Source of the DNA: DASXVX01 sp036504075 | GTDB lineage: Bacteria; Bacillota; Sulfobacillia; Symbiobacteriales; Symbiobacteriaceae | Assembly (NCBI GenBank): GCA_036504075.1 | Contig: DASXVX010000089.1 | Span: 35,278-99,277, forward strand | Length of the DNA: 64,000 nucleotides | Direction: 5' to 3' | Part shown: positions 43,050 to 52,063 of the stretch, in pieces | How positions within the stretch are numbered: position 1 is the stretch's first letter | Layout of the letters: every line of letters starts with the position of its first letter | Notes under the pieces: generated by a model | What the model was told of the DNA's origin: nothing | Database searches by the model: none | What the model saw: the letters and a program-made list of their open reading frames with translations, nothing else | Program-made: the position numbers and the translations under genes

Positions 43050-44498
43050 CTACAGGTCGTCGCCGGTGCCAGGGCCGCCGCCGGCACGGCCGGCCTTGCG
43101 GGCCACGCCGGTGTCATAAGCCGCCTGCTCGACCGCCGCCGCCACCAATTCGGTGACCTTTTTGTTGAAGACGCTGGGGATGATATACTCCGGCCCCACC
43201 TCTTCCGGCGAAACCGCCGAGGCGATGGCCTGAGCGGCCGCCAGCTTCATGGCTTCGTTGATCTGCCGGGCACGGCAGTTCAGGGCGCCCCGGAAGATGC
43301 CCGGGAAGCAGAGCAGGTTGTTGACCTGGTTGGGGTAGTCCGACCGGCCCGTGGCGAGCACCGCCACATGCGGAGCGGCCTCTTCCGGATCGATCTCCGG
43401 CGTCGGGTTGGCCATGGCGAACACGATCGGGTCCTTGGCCATCGCCTTGAGGTGCTCGACTTTCAGCACGCCCGGGCCGGAAACGCCGATGAAGACGTCG
43501 GCATCCTTGATGGCCTCCATGAGCATCCCATGCCGGTTCTCGGGGTTGGTGTGCTCGGCGTACCACTGCCACATCTGGTTCGTGGGATAATCCTTGCCCC
43601 GTTCGATGATGCCGGCCTTGTCGACGCCGACGATGTTCGTAATGCCGGCCAGCATCAGCATCTTGGAGATGGCGACGCCCGCAGCACCGATGCCGGTGAC
43701 CACGACCCGCAGGTCCGCGAGCTTCTTCTTGACGACCAGCGCCGCATTCATGAGGCCGGAGAGCACCACGACGGCGGTGCCGTGCTGGTCATCGTGGAAA
43801 ACGGGGATATCAAGCTCGGCCTTCAGCCGCTCTTCGATGTAGAAGCACCGCGGCGAAGAGATGTCTTCCAGGTTGATGCCGCCGAACGTGGGCGCGACGG
43901 CCTTGACGATTTTGATGATTTCTTCCGGATCTTTGGTATCCAGGCAGAGCGGGAAGGCGTCTACATTCGCGAACTGTTTAAATAGCATCGCTTTGCCTTC
44001 CATGACCGGCATGGCCGCCGCGGGACCGATGTCGCCCAGACCCAGCACAGCCGTGCCGTCGGAGACGACCGCCACCGTATTGCGCTTGATGGTCAGCGTG
44101 AAGGCTTTGTCCGGGTCCTGGTGAATCGCCGTGCAGACCTGGGCCACACCCGGCGTGTAGACGATGGACAGATCCTCACGGTTTTTGACCGTCACTTTGC
44201 CGTTGACCTCGATCTTACCGCCGAGGTGCGCCAGGAAGATGCGGTCCGAAACGTTGATGACTTTGACGCCTGGCAGCGCGGAGACGGCCTGAATGACCCG
44301 GTCGCCGTGCTCCTTGTTATCCACGACGATCGTCACGTCGCGGATCACCGTTTCCTTCCGGGACTGGATAAGGTCAACCGCGACAATATCGCCACCGGTC
44401 GCACCGATGGCAGTGGCAAGGTGAGAGAAAATGGCGCCGGTGTTCTGGATCTCCAGGCGCAGAATGAGGTTAACGCCACCCAGCTTCTGAACCGCCAT
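43050..44498 (-). CDS. NAD(P)-dependent malic enzyme with N-terminal ACT domain
   Basis: ATG 44498 after AAGGAGGA gives 482 residues. An ACT domain (LILRLEIQNTGAIFSHLATA, then TIVVDNKEHGDRVIQAV) occupies about residues 1-80. The malic domain follows with YTPGVAQVCTAI and FHDDQHGTAVVVLSGLMNA; the NAD-binding domain shows VTGIGAAGVAISKML. It decarboxylates malate to pyruvate. The fused ACT domain suggests allosteric control by an amino acid. The neighbouring LysR and korAB genes also concern 2-oxoacid metabolism. Confidence 0.93.
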   Translation of the reverse strand: MAVQKLGGVNLILRLEIQNTGAIFSHLATAIGATGGDIVAVDLIQSRKETVIRDVTIVVDNKEHGDRVIQAVSALPGVKVINVSDRIFLAHLGGKIEVNGKVTVKNREDLSIVYTPGVAQVCTAIHQDPDKAFTLTIKRNTVAVVSDGTAVLGLGDIGPAAAMPVMEGKAMLFKQFANVDAFPLCLDTKDPEEIIKIVKAVAPTFGGINLEDISSPRCFYIEERLKAELDIPVFHDDQHGTAVVVLSGLMNAALVVKKKLADLRVVVTGIGAAGVAISKMLMLAGITNIVGVDKAGIIERGKDYPTNQMWQWYAEHTNPENRHGMLMEAIKDADVFIGVSGPGVLKVEHLKAMAKDPIVFAMANPTPEIDPEEAAPHVAVLATGRSDYPNQVNNLLCFPGIFRGALNCRARQINEAMKLAAAQAIASAVSPEEVGPEYIIPSVFNKKVTELVAAAVEQAAYDTGVARKAGRAGGGPGTGDDL

Positions 44499-44726
44499 GT
44501 GATGGATCCTCCTTCTTAGACAAGACATAAGCGAAACTAATAAGTCGACTGCCCTCAACCCGGCCCTCATTATAGCGCTCTACAAGTGGAAGAAACAGGG
44601 ACATTAAAGTCTATCATTTTGCGCCCTATACCACGAAAGAACTAATCCGTTCGACGTTCTTAGCAGCTGCTACTAGTAATTAGCCATAACACTTCCGGAT
44701 TCCTGCCCGGTAATTACAAAATTGTT

Positions 44727-45647
44727 TCACGTCCAGCCAAAATAGGGTTCCGGGGAGACCTGAAAGTGTGCCAGAATGAGCCGGAGCAGGTTTTCGGCCG
44801 CCGGATGGCGCCCGGTGGTTTCGCGGGGCACCAGGAGCGACGTGGTCCGGGAGATTTCACCCAGGCCCGCCACGGTCAGCTGCACCAGCCGGCCGTTATC
44901 CAGGTCATCCTGTACGGCGCTCCGGGGCACGAGGGCAACGCCGAAGCCCAGCTCAACCATCATCTTGACCGCCTCATGGCTATCGAACTCCATCGTGACG
45001 TTCGGGTAGACGCCGTACTGTTCCAAAATGGAGTCCACGTAGGTCCGAAATCGAGAGGGCGTTTGAAAACTGATCATGTCGACCGCGCTCAGCTCATCCA
45101 AAGGGAGTGGGTCCGGCAGGGACTGCCGCCGCTCCGGCGAGCAGACCAGCACCACCGGGTCCTTCTGGAGGGGGATGGAATACAGGCGGGCGTGGGCCAC
45201 CGGCGCCGTCATCACCGCCATGTCGATTTCGCCCTGCAGCACCCGCTCCAGCGTGTCGGCGGTGCGGCCCGCCTTGACGAGGACGCGTACGGCGGGATAG
45301 AGCCGGGTATACTCCGAAAGAATCGGGGGCAGCACATCGAGTGCGACGGTCGTGACGGCACCGATGGTCACCCGGCCCCGCTCGTGATTGATCACGTCCT
45401 GCACCGATTCCCGCAGCTCGCCCACTTCGGCAACAAGCCGCCGCGCCCGCTCGAAAACCCGCTCGCCCGCCGGCGTCAGCCGGAACTGGCGGCTGGAACG
45501 GTCCAGCAGCGGCGCACCCAGGTCGGCTTCCAGCGCGGCAACCTGCCGGGTGACCGCCGGCTGGCTCAGGCCCACCAGTTCACCCGCCCGCGAAAAGCCG
45601 CCGGTCTCAACAACCCGACAAAACGTGATTAAATGCTGTAAAATCAT
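44727..45647 (-). CDS. LysR family transcriptional regulator
   Basis: A 306-residue LTTR. The N-terminal HTH reads LITFCRVVETGGFSRAGELV then LSQPAVTRQVAALEADLG. The substrate-binding domain (about 90-300) begins VTIGAVTTVALDVLPPIL. It is divergent from korAB with a T-N11-A type palindrome between them, so it probably regulates korAB in response to a metabolite. Confidence 0.92.
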   Translation of the reverse strand: MILQHLITFCRVVETGGFSRAGELVGLSQPAVTRQVAALEADLGAPLLDRSSRQFRLTPAGERVFERARRLVAEVGELRESVQDVINHERGRVTIGAVTTVALDVLPPILSEYTRLYPAVRVLVKAGRTADTLERVLQGEIDMAVMTAPVAHARLYSIPLQKDPVVLVCSPERRQSLPDPLPLDELSAVDMISFQTPSRFRTYVDSILEQYGVYPNVTMEFDSHEAVKMMVELGFGVALVPRSAVQDDLDNGRLVQLTVAGLGEISRTTSLLVPRETTGRHPAAENLLRLILAHFQVSPEPYFGWT

Positions 45648-45727
45648 ACGTGGCTTCGCCTCCAGCTTCCACGATACACCAGTATGCGCAAAATGTATAC
45701 GCCATATGTTGACTATGCATTTTCATC

Positions 45728-45746
45728 ATACGGGTTTCGGTCGTAT
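45728..45746. promoter_or_regulatory. LysR-type operator candidate upstream of korA
   Basis: ATACG-N9-CGTAT, an inverted repeat with the T-N11-A form of LysR boxes, lies in the 190-base divergent region. TTGACT near 45711 and TATATT near 45744 are possible promoter elements. Confidence 0.5.
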
Positions 45747-45839
45747 ATTTGGAGGTAGAGAATAAGACGAGTTTCTGATCACCTTAGGTTCTATTCATCA
45801 CATGGCGATTTGGTTCGACAAATGGGGAGGGGACGACTC

Positions 45840-47672
45840 GTGCTCAAGGAGGTTAGCTGGCAAATTGGCGGTGAGCAAGGAACGGGGCTTGACTCGACCG
45901 CCGAAGTGTTCAATACGGTAGCCAGCCGGGCCGGTTACTACGTTTATGCCTACAAGACCTTTGCGTCCCGGATCAAGGGCGGCCACACCGACTTCACCAC
46001 CCGTCTGGGTGTGGAGCGGGTGCAGGCGCCCACGGCCGGCGTGAACCTCCTGGTCACGCTCGACCAGGAATCCATCGATCTGTGCGCCCGGAACGTGTCC
46101 CCCGGTGCCATCATTCTGGCCGAAGAGGCCATTGAACCGAAGCTGCCCGCCGGCGTGAACGCCCGGCTTCTGACCATGCCGTTCAACAAAATGGCGCTGG
46201 AACTCGGCAACCCGGTCATGAAGAACAACGTGCTGCTCGGCGCATCCGCCGCTTTCCTGGGGCTACCGCTCCAGGGCTTCAAGGATTACGCCAGCGGTCG
46301 GTTCGGCAACAAGGGCGAGGAGTTCGTCGCGTTGATTCACAAGTCGATGCAGTTGGGCTTCGACCACGTGACCGCCACCTGGGCGGACGCGATGATCGCC
46401 CTGCAGCCCGGTGACGGCAAGCAGCGGCTGCTCATGATCGGCAACGAGGCTGCGGCCCTGGGCGCTCTTGCCGGCGGCTGCCGCCTGATGTTCTCGTACC
46501 CGATCACGCCGGCCTCCGAAGTGGCTGAGTCGCTGGTCAAGCTCTTCCCGAAAGTCGGCGGCGCCGGCGTGCAAATGGAGGACGAGCTCGGCTCCATCGT
46601 GGCCTGCGTGGGCGCCGGTTTTGCGGGCGCCCGGGTCATGACCTCCACCTCCGGCCCCGGCATCTCGCTCATGCAGGAGGCCCTGGGCCTCGCCGCCATG
46701 ACCGAGACCCCGGTGGTCGTCATCGACACCCAGCGGGGCGGTCCTTCCACCGGCATGCCGACCAAGCAGGAGCAGTCCGACCTGCTGGCCCTGGCTTACG
46801 GCGGCCACGGCGACAGCCCGCGCATCGTGCTCTGCCCCGGCTCCGTGGAAGAGCTGATTCCGCTGACCGCCGAAGCGTTCAACCTGGCGGACAACTACCA
46901 CTGCCCGGTGCTCATCGCCTCCGACCTGGCCTTTGCGCTTTTCCAGCAGACCGTCGAGCCTGAGGCCGCCGACCTGTCCAAGTTCCCGAAGATCGACCGC
47001 GGCCCCATCGCCAACCCGGAAGAGTTGGCGCAACTCGGCCGTGACGTCTTCCAGCGGTACTCCAAGCAGGTGAACGAGAACGGCGTCTCCCCCCGGTCGC
47101 TGCCCGGCATGAAGCACGGCCAGTTCCTGGGCACCGGCGCCGAGCACGGCCTCTTCGGCAAGGTACAGGAGAACCCGGCCAACCGGGTCTATATGATGGA
47201 CCGCCGCATGGGCCGGATCAAAAACGTGAAGACCGAAGCGATCCGCTACTTTGGCGCCCCGGATGCCGACCTCGTGCTGGTGGCGTTCGGTACCACCCTG
47301 GGCGCCGCCAAGGAAGCCCGGGAGCAGATCGAACAGGCCACCGGCAAAAAGGTGGGCGTGATTCAGGTCCGCCTGATCTACCCGGTGCCCGTGGCGCAGA
47401 TCCAGGCGATCGTCAAGGGCGCCAAGGCCCTGGTGGTAGAGTCGAACCACGTCGGCCAGTTCGCGTTCATGCTGAAGGGCACCGGCTTCGATCCCAAGCA
47501 GCTCAACAGCCTGCTCAAGTACGACGGCAACCTGTTTAGCGTCGCCGAGATCGCCAGCGGCGGCGAGGCCGTGCTGAAGGGCGAGGCGCAGTTCATGGTG
47601 ACCGGCGGCGGCGCCGGCGTGCGGGCGATCAGCGACCCGACGATCACGCTCAACCCGGTGAAGGAGGCGTAA
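45840..47672 (+). CDS. korA: 2-oxoacid:ferredoxin oxidoreductase, alpha (fused gamma-alpha) subunit
   Basis: GTG 45840 after GGGGAGGGG gives 610 residues. The gamma domain comes first (VSWQIGGEQGTGLDSTAEVF, with SRIKGGHTDF), then the alpha domain with EAAALGALAGGCRLMFSYPI and TPASEVAE. With KorB it oxidatively decarboxylates 2-oxoglutarate (or a related 2-oxoacid) to an acyl-CoA, reducing ferredoxin. The gamma-alpha fusion is normal for this class. Substrate is not certain from sequence. Confidence 0.9.
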   Translation: MLKEVSWQIGGEQGTGLDSTAEVFNTVASRAGYYVYAYKTFASRIKGGHTDFTTRLGVERVQAPTAGVNLLVTLDQESIDLCARNVSPGAIILAEEAIEPKLPAGVNARLLTMPFNKMALELGNPVMKNNVLLGASAAFLGLPLQGFKDYASGRFGNKGEEFVALIHKSMQLGFDHVTATWADAMIALQPGDGKQRLLMIGNEAAALGALAGGCRLMFSYPITPASEVAESLVKLFPKVGGAGVQMEDELGSIVACVGAGFAGARVMTSTSGPGISLMQEALGLAAMTETPVVVIDTQRGGPSTGMPTKQEQSDLLALAYGGHGDSPRIVLCPGSVEELIPLTAEAFNLADNYHCPVLIASDLAFALFQQTVEPEAADLSKFPKIDRGPIANPEELAQLGRDVFQRYSKQVNENGVSPRSLPGMKHGQFLGTGAEHGLFGKVQENPANRVYMMDRRMGRIKNVKTEAIRYFGAPDADLVLVAFGTTLGAAKEAREQIEQATGKKVGVIQVRLIYPVPVAQIQAIVKGAKALVVESNHVGQFAFMLKGTGFDPKQLNSLLKYDGNLFSVAEIASGGEAVLKGEAQFMVTGGGAGVRAISDPTITLNPVKEA

Positions 47673-47677
47673 GACAC

Positions 47678-48544
47678 ATGGCCACGATGGCGGATTTCCG
47701 GACCCAGGAAAAGTCCTGGTGGTGTCCCGGTTGCGGCGACTTCGGTGTCCTCGCCGCTCTGCAGAAGGCGCTGGTCGAACTCGGCACGGAGCCGGAAAAA
47801 GTCGCCGTAGTCGCCGGCATCGGCTGCTCCGGCAAGATCGGCAACTATATCAACTCGTACAACCTGCACGTGGTCCATGGCCGCTCGCTGCCGGCCGCCC
47901 AGGGCGTCAAGCTCGCCAACCGGGAGCTTACAGTCATCGCCGCCGGCGGTGACGGCGACGGCTTCGCCATTGGCATGGGACATTATATGCATGCCCTGCG
48001 GCGCAACGTCGATATCACGTATATCGTCATGGACAACATGATCTACGGCCTGACCAAGGGCCAGACCTCCCCCACCTCCCAGGCGGGCTTCCAGACCAAG
48101 TCCACCCCCGCCGGCAACATGGAGAAGTCGGTCAACCAGCTCCAACTGGCCATCGCCTCCGGCTGTGGCTTCGTGGCCAACGGCTTCTCGGCCAACCAGA
48201 AGCAACTGGTGGAGATCATCAAGAAGGCCATCGCCTTCCCGGGCTTCGCCCTGGTCAACACCTACAGCCCGTGTGTCACCTTCAACAAGGTGAACACCTT
48301 CGACTTCTTCAAGGCCGAAATCGAGAACCTCGATGAGACCCCCGGCTACGACCGGCACGACCGGTTCGCCGCCATGAAGAAGCTGATGGAGACCGAAGAG
48401 CTGGTCACGGGCATCGTCTACGAGGACCCCAGCTCGGTCCGGCTTGAGGACAAGATTCCCGGCTTCAAGGCCGAAGGCGTCGTCAACCAGAAGTGGGAGA
48501 TCAACCCCGACCTGTGGCAGAAGATCGTCGACTCGTACCGGTAG
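47678..48544 (+). CDS. korB: 2-oxoacid:ferredoxin oxidoreductase, beta subunit
   Basis: ATG 47678, five bases after korA. The 288-residue protein has the Fe-S cysteines WWCPGCGDFG and GIGCSGKIGNY, and the ThDP motif GDGDGFAIGMGHYMHAL ending in VMDNMIYG. This is the catalytic thiamine-diphosphate subunit. Length and motifs are normal. Confidence 0.92.
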   Translation: MATMADFRTQEKSWWCPGCGDFGVLAALQKALVELGTEPEKVAVVAGIGCSGKIGNYINSYNLHVVHGRSLPAAQGVKLANRELTVIAAGGDGDGFAIGMGHYMHALRRNVDITYIVMDNMIYGLTKGQTSPTSQAGFQTKSTPAGNMEKSVNQLQLAIASGCGFVANGFSANQKQLVEIIKKAIAFPGFALVNTYSPCVTFNKVNTFDFFKAEIENLDETPGYDRHDRFAAMKKLMETEELVTGIVYEDPSSVRLEDKIPGFKAEGVVNQKWEINPDLWQKIVDSYR

Positions 48545-48611
48545 TCCCGATTGCGCGTAACGATCCCAACGGCGAGTATACCGGCGTCGAATGCCGGCAA
48601 ACAAAATGTCC

Positions 48612-48649
48612 AGGAGCCCGCATTCCTTCAACAAGGTCTGCGGGCTCCT
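48612..48649. terminator. Terminator between korB and the Uma2 gene
   Basis: AGGAGCCCGCA pairs with TGCGGGCTCCT and is followed by TGGCG; on the other strand it is followed by GGACATTTTG. It could serve both convergent genes. Confidence 0.7.
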
Positions 48650-48662
48650 TGGCGTTCCCCTT

Positions 48663-49214
48663 TCAGCCCTCGAACACCGAGCTGACGGCGATCGTGAACT
48701 CGCTGAACAGCGGCGAGGAAAGCTCCGTACCCTCGCCAAAGACCCGCCAGGTTTCCAGGCCCGACTCACCCGGCACCAGGACCTCGATGGCACGGGTCAC
48801 GGGATCCACGATCCAGTACTCCCGAACACCGAACATGGCGTACAGCTTGCGCTTGAACAGACGATCCCGGCCGGCGGTGCGGGGGGACAGAATCTCCACC
48901 GCCAGATCCGGTGCCCCGTTGATGCCACCATCCGGATCGACGATGTGTCTGCGCTCCCGGCTCACAAAGACCAGGTCGGGCTGAACCACGTTCTCCTCCG
49001 ACAGGATTACATCGACCGGGGCCATAAACACCTGCCCCAGCCGGCGATGTCTGGCGAACATCCTGATCTGGCCGAAGAGTTCTCCGAGAATGGCCTGGTG
49101 GCGGGTAGTAGGCGCCGGCGTCATCAGGAGTTCCCCCTCAATGAGCTCGACGCGCTTGTCCTCCGGCAGCTGCTTGTAGTCCTCATAGGTGAACCTCGGC
49201 CCCGGCAGAGACAT
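48663..49214 (-). CDS. Uma2 family endonuclease-fold protein
   Basis: ATG 49214 after TTGGAGGGG gives 183 residues. Uma2 pattern: FTYEDYKQLPEDKRVELIEG near the start, then VQPDLVFVSRERR, APDLAVEILSP and KLYAMFGVREYWIVDPV. These carry the PD-(D/E)XK-type residues. The family's role is unclear; it is abundant in cyanobacteria and thermophiles. No toxin, integrase or other mobile gene adjoins it. Confidence 0.88.
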   Translation of the reverse strand: MSLPGPRFTYEDYKQLPEDKRVELIEGELLMTPAPTTRHQAILGELFGQIRMFARHRRLGQVFMAPVDVILSEENVVQPDLVFVSRERRHIVDPDGGINGAPDLAVEILSPRTAGRDRLFKRKLYAMFGVREYWIVDPVTRAIEVLVPGESGLETWRVFGEGTELSSPLFSEFTIAVSSVFEG

Positions 49215-49366
49215 ACCAACCCCTCCAAGCAACATGCGTCTTGAGCGCTCTCGTTGAAAGGGATCCGCTATGCGGATGTGTTCCTTTGGTCTGAATCCGC
49301 GGTGTTCCAGTGCGGGTCTGCGGGTGGGAGCGGGCGGTGGCCAGCCTGCTCCCGCTTCGGTCGGCG

Positions 49367-49630
49367 CTACTTGTACATGGCCTGGCAGGCCAGGCGATAG
49401 CCCTGCGCCATCTGGTCGCCCAGGACCTTTCGTTCCAGTTCCGTGGGCGCCGTGAGGAGGAACTGCGTGTCCTTGGGCCACTTCAACGCGCACTTGCCGG
49501 AACTCTCGCCCTTCTTGTGGTTGCAGTCGCAGTCCACGGGCACGCCGCTCTCCCGGGCCGCATCCATGAGCCGCATCCCGGAACGGGTGTGAATTAAATA
49601 CTCCTGCCCCTGATAATCAATGCGCCGCAT
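49367..49630 (-). CDS. Small 2Fe-2S-ferredoxin-like protein with unusual Cys spacing
   Basis: An 87-residue protein whose start (MRRIDYQGQEYLIHTRSGMR then LMDAARESGV) is that of plant-type ferredoxins. The cysteines are Cys34, Cys36, Cys47 and Cys82, so the usual C-x4-C-x2-C loop is replaced by C-x-C-x10-C. A cluster could still form, but geometry would differ. It lies alone, minus strand, between Uma2 and FmdB genes. Confidence 0.65.
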   Translation of the reverse strand: MRRIDYQGQEYLIHTRSGMRLMDAARESGVPVDCDCNHKKGESSGKCALKWPKDTQFLLTAPTELERKVLGDQMAQGYRLACQAMYK

Positions 49631-49796
49631 TTAAAGATCCCCCCCCAGGAAATGATACCACCGCTTAGAATCCGGAACAATCCGATAAATTCGGAACATA
49701 GACTGAGAGGCCGGCCGCCCGGCGCTTCCCACAGGCGTCTGGCAGACCCGGCCTCTCCCCGGCTGAATCAGGTACGGACCCTGTAAGACCACGGAC

Positions 49797-50069
49797 CTAG
49801 TGGCCGCACCCGCAGCCCGAACCACAGGAGTGCTTGGGCGACGGGCTGGCGCTTTCGGGAGCCGGGTCGGACTTCGCGCCGCCGGTCAGCTTCCGGCCCA
49901 CGGCGATGTGACCGTTCTCCAGGCCGTGCGCCGCAAACGCGGAGATCAGCCGCTTGGCGCCAACGTTTCCGCACCCGGGGCACTTGAGAAGATCGCCCGA
50001 GGTTTCCCGCGGCACCAGTTCATCAAATACGCGCTCGCAGGTGTTGCACTTGTACTCGTAAATGGGCAT
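49797..50069 (-). CDS. FmdB family zinc-ribbon protein
   Basis: A 90-residue protein starting MPIYEYKCNTCERVFDELV with two C-x2-C pairs (KCNTC and KCPGCG) that form the zinc ribbon. FmdB-type proteins are putative regulators of unknown target. The tail is Ser/Pro-rich and ends CGSGCGCGH, which may bind metal. Confidence 0.85.
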   Translation of the reverse strand: MPIYEYKCNTCERVFDELVPRETSGDLLKCPGCGNVGAKRLISAFAAHGLENGHIAVGRKLTGGAKSDPAPESASPSPKHSCGSGCGCGH

Positions 50070-50312
50070 GGACGCATCTTTCCCCCCTTCTGCGGACGGA
50101 GTGAAACAATATGTTTTCCATTTTACAATGCTGCCAGGCTCGATTCAAGGGGATCCTGGATCCCATCCCCCTTTCCGCCTTCAGCGGCCTGCCGAATGCA
50201 GACAACCTGCCGGCGCTGCGGGTCGTCGCTGTTCCTGCTGCCGCAGCAAGTTATGTCAACCATGATGACCTGTTCATATGGTAGACAGAGTCTTTGCTGG
50301 AGGGGGATGACT

Positions 50313-51155
50313 GTGAACGAAGAACAGCTTCACGACCAGTTCGGCGCCGAAGCCGAGACGCAGGCCGTCGCCGTAAGCGCGATGTCCTGTCCCACCACGG
50401 TGAGTGAAGACGTTTGCATCGAAGCGACTGTAACGATCACCCCGACGGTGACCAGCGGACCACCCCTCGTACTCTGCCGGGGCCCGCTCCGGCTGGGCCG
50501 CTGCCCGGGAACCCCTAGCCCTACCGGGACCTGCAACTTCTCCGTGCAGCAGAACCTCTGCGTGGAGGTTCCTCTCACCTTTGACGCCTCCGTCTTCGCC
50601 ACGCCGGGGCGTGTGGTGTGCGGAGCGCCGCTGCCCGTTGCCTGCCCGCTGCGCTGCATCCGCATCTGCGGTGTGATTGTGCAGGGTGCGCAGTCCAGTG
50701 ATGTCCGGTTCGCCCAGGATATTAACACGGCCCGGACGGTCTTTGCTCAGTGTGGGATCGACGTCACTCCGGGGCCGCTGATCACCATCAACGCGCCGAA
50801 TCTGTTGGATCTGGATGACCGCCCCTGCAACCTGGGGCAGACGCCCACGGCGGATCAGGTGCAGTTGTTCAGCAACCGGCCTCCAGGCTGCACGTCCATG
50901 GATATTGTTGCCTATTATGTCCGCTCGCTCCGCAGCACCTTCAACGGCTGCGCCGCCTTCCCGCCCGGGCTTCCCGGCTTCGTGGTCGACAATGTGGCCA
51001 CCGGACTCGTCTTCGCCCACGAAACCGGCCACGTGCTGGGCCTGGTCCACGTCGCTAATCCGGCGAACCTGATGAACCCGATTGTGTTTCAGGGCAACCT
51101 GACGCCCGCCCAGTGCACAACGATCCAGAGCAACTCGCTGGTCAGCGGGTGCTAA
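50313..51155 (+). CDS. Zinc metalloprotease (metzincin type) with N-terminal Cys-rich domain
   Basis: GTG 50313 after AGGGGG (ATG 50307 is too close) gives 280 residues without a signal peptide. Residues about 25-110 form a Cys-rich beta domain (CPTTVSEDVCIEATVTITP, then CNFSVQQNLCVEVPLTFDAS) that recurs in the protein at 51672. The C-terminal part has the zinc motif HETGHVLGLVH (HExxHxxGxxH) and a downstream NLMNPIV Met-turn, the metzincin pattern. Location (cell surface or spore) is unknown. No family name beyond metzincin is claimed. Confidence 0.75.
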   Translation: MNEEQLHDQFGAEAETQAVAVSAMSCPTTVSEDVCIEATVTITPTVTSGPPLVLCRGPLRLGRCPGTPSPTGTCNFSVQQNLCVEVPLTFDASVFATPGRVVCGAPLPVACPLRCIRICGVIVQGAQSSDVRFAQDINTARTVFAQCGIDVTPGPLITINAPNLLDLDDRPCNLGQTPTADQVQLFSNRPPGCTSMDIVAYYVRSLRSTFNGCAAFPPGLPGFVVDNVATGLVFAHETGHVLGLVHVANPANLMNPIVFQGNLTPAQCTTIQSNSLVSGC

Positions 51156-51173
51156 TCTCGGGAGGTGATTCCT

Positions 51174-51635
51174 GTGTCGGTGCGGGACCTGTTGCTGGGT
51201 GTTGAACCGCCACTGACCGAAGTGGCAAAGATGGGACAGCAGATCGTTCCTGAGCTGATCGTACTGCTGAGAGGGGACCCGGAATTCTGGATCCGCCAGC
51301 GGGCTGCAGTCGTGCTGGGTTTGATCGACGGCCCCGATGTGCGTCAGCCGCTCATTCAGGCTTTGCAGACCGACGAGAACCCGGTGGTCCGGCTGTCTGC
51401 GGCCTATGCCCTCGGCAACGTCGGCGGCGAGCTTGCAATTCTGGCCCTGATCGGCGCCCTGCAGGACCCCGACTTTGGGGTGCGTTTGGCCGCCCTCCGG
51501 ACCCTGGGCGAGCTTGGGGCGGTCCAGGCCTGCCCGGCGATCCTGCGGGTGGCCGCGACCGATCCCGTTCCGGAGGTCCGGCAGGTGGCCCGGCAGGTCG
51601 CCGCTCAACTTGGCTGTGAGATCCCAATCGGGTAA
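51174..51635 (+). CDS. HEAT-repeat protein
   Basis: GTG 51174 after GGGAGGTGA gives 153 residues, almost entirely three to four HEAT-like helical pairs (IRQRAAVVLGLIDGPDVRQP, VRLSAAYALGNVGGELAILA, VRLAALRTLGELGAVQACPA). Such repeats are scaffolds for protein binding. It begins 18 bases after the protease gene stop, so the two are probably co-transcribed. Confidence 0.8.
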   Translation: MSVRDLLLGVEPPLTEVAKMGQQIVPELIVLLRGDPEFWIRQRAAVVLGLIDGPDVRQPLIQALQTDENPVVRLSAAYALGNVGGELAILALIGALQDPDFGVRLAALRTLGELGAVQACPAILRVAATDPVPEVRQVARQVAAQLGCEIPIG

Positions 51636-51671
51636 GCCCCGGTCGCAGGTCAGCATGGGAGGGAAATCAGC

Positions 51672-52010
51672 ATGAGTGATGCAAGCGTGCAGGACCTTTC
51701 CGGCGGCGGGGTCGAGATCGCACAGGTCCAGTCCTGCCCGGCGGTGGCCCATCAGGATATCTGCGTTGAGGCCAACGTGACGATCATCCCCAGGGTGACC
51801 CCGGGCAGCCCGCGGGTCATCTGCCGAGGCCCGGCGCTGATCGGACCCTGCCCCGGAGAGGACAGCCCCACCGGAAAGTGCTCCTTCACGGTGAATCAGA
51901 ACGTATGTGTCCAGATTCCGCTCCTCTTCGACGCCAGAGCAAGCGCCACGCAGGGTCGGGTAGTCTGCGGCCTGCCGTCGCCGACACCGTGTCCCCCCGT
52001 CGTCGGGTAA
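51672..52010 (+). CDS. Stand-alone Cys-rich domain protein, paralogue of the protease N-domain
   Basis: ATG 51672 after GGGAGGG gives 112 residues. It is a clear relative of residues 20-110 of the protease at 50313: the shared track is QSCP, ICVEANVTIIPRVTPGS, CRGP, CPG-DSPTG-CSF, QNVCVQIPLLFDA and GRVVCG, with all cysteines kept. It has no protease domain. The family is not recognised; the strict Cys pattern suggests a disulfide-stabilised or metal-binding shell protein. Confidence 0.75.
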   Translation: MSDASVQDLSGGGVEIAQVQSCPAVAHQDICVEANVTIIPRVTPGSPRVICRGPALIGPCPGEDSPTGKCSFTVNQNVCVQIPLLFDARASATQGRVVCGLPSPTPCPPVVG

Positions 52011-52017
52011 AAGAGTT

Positions 52018-52044
52018 GGGCAGTCCTGTTTGGCAGGACTGCCC
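52018..52044 (+). terminator. Terminator of the protease/HEAT/Cys-domain operon
   Basis: GGGCAGTCCTG pairs with CAGGACTGCCC and is followed by TTTTTG. Confidence 0.85.
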
Positions 52045-52063
52045 TTTTTGCGGTCATCGCTTG

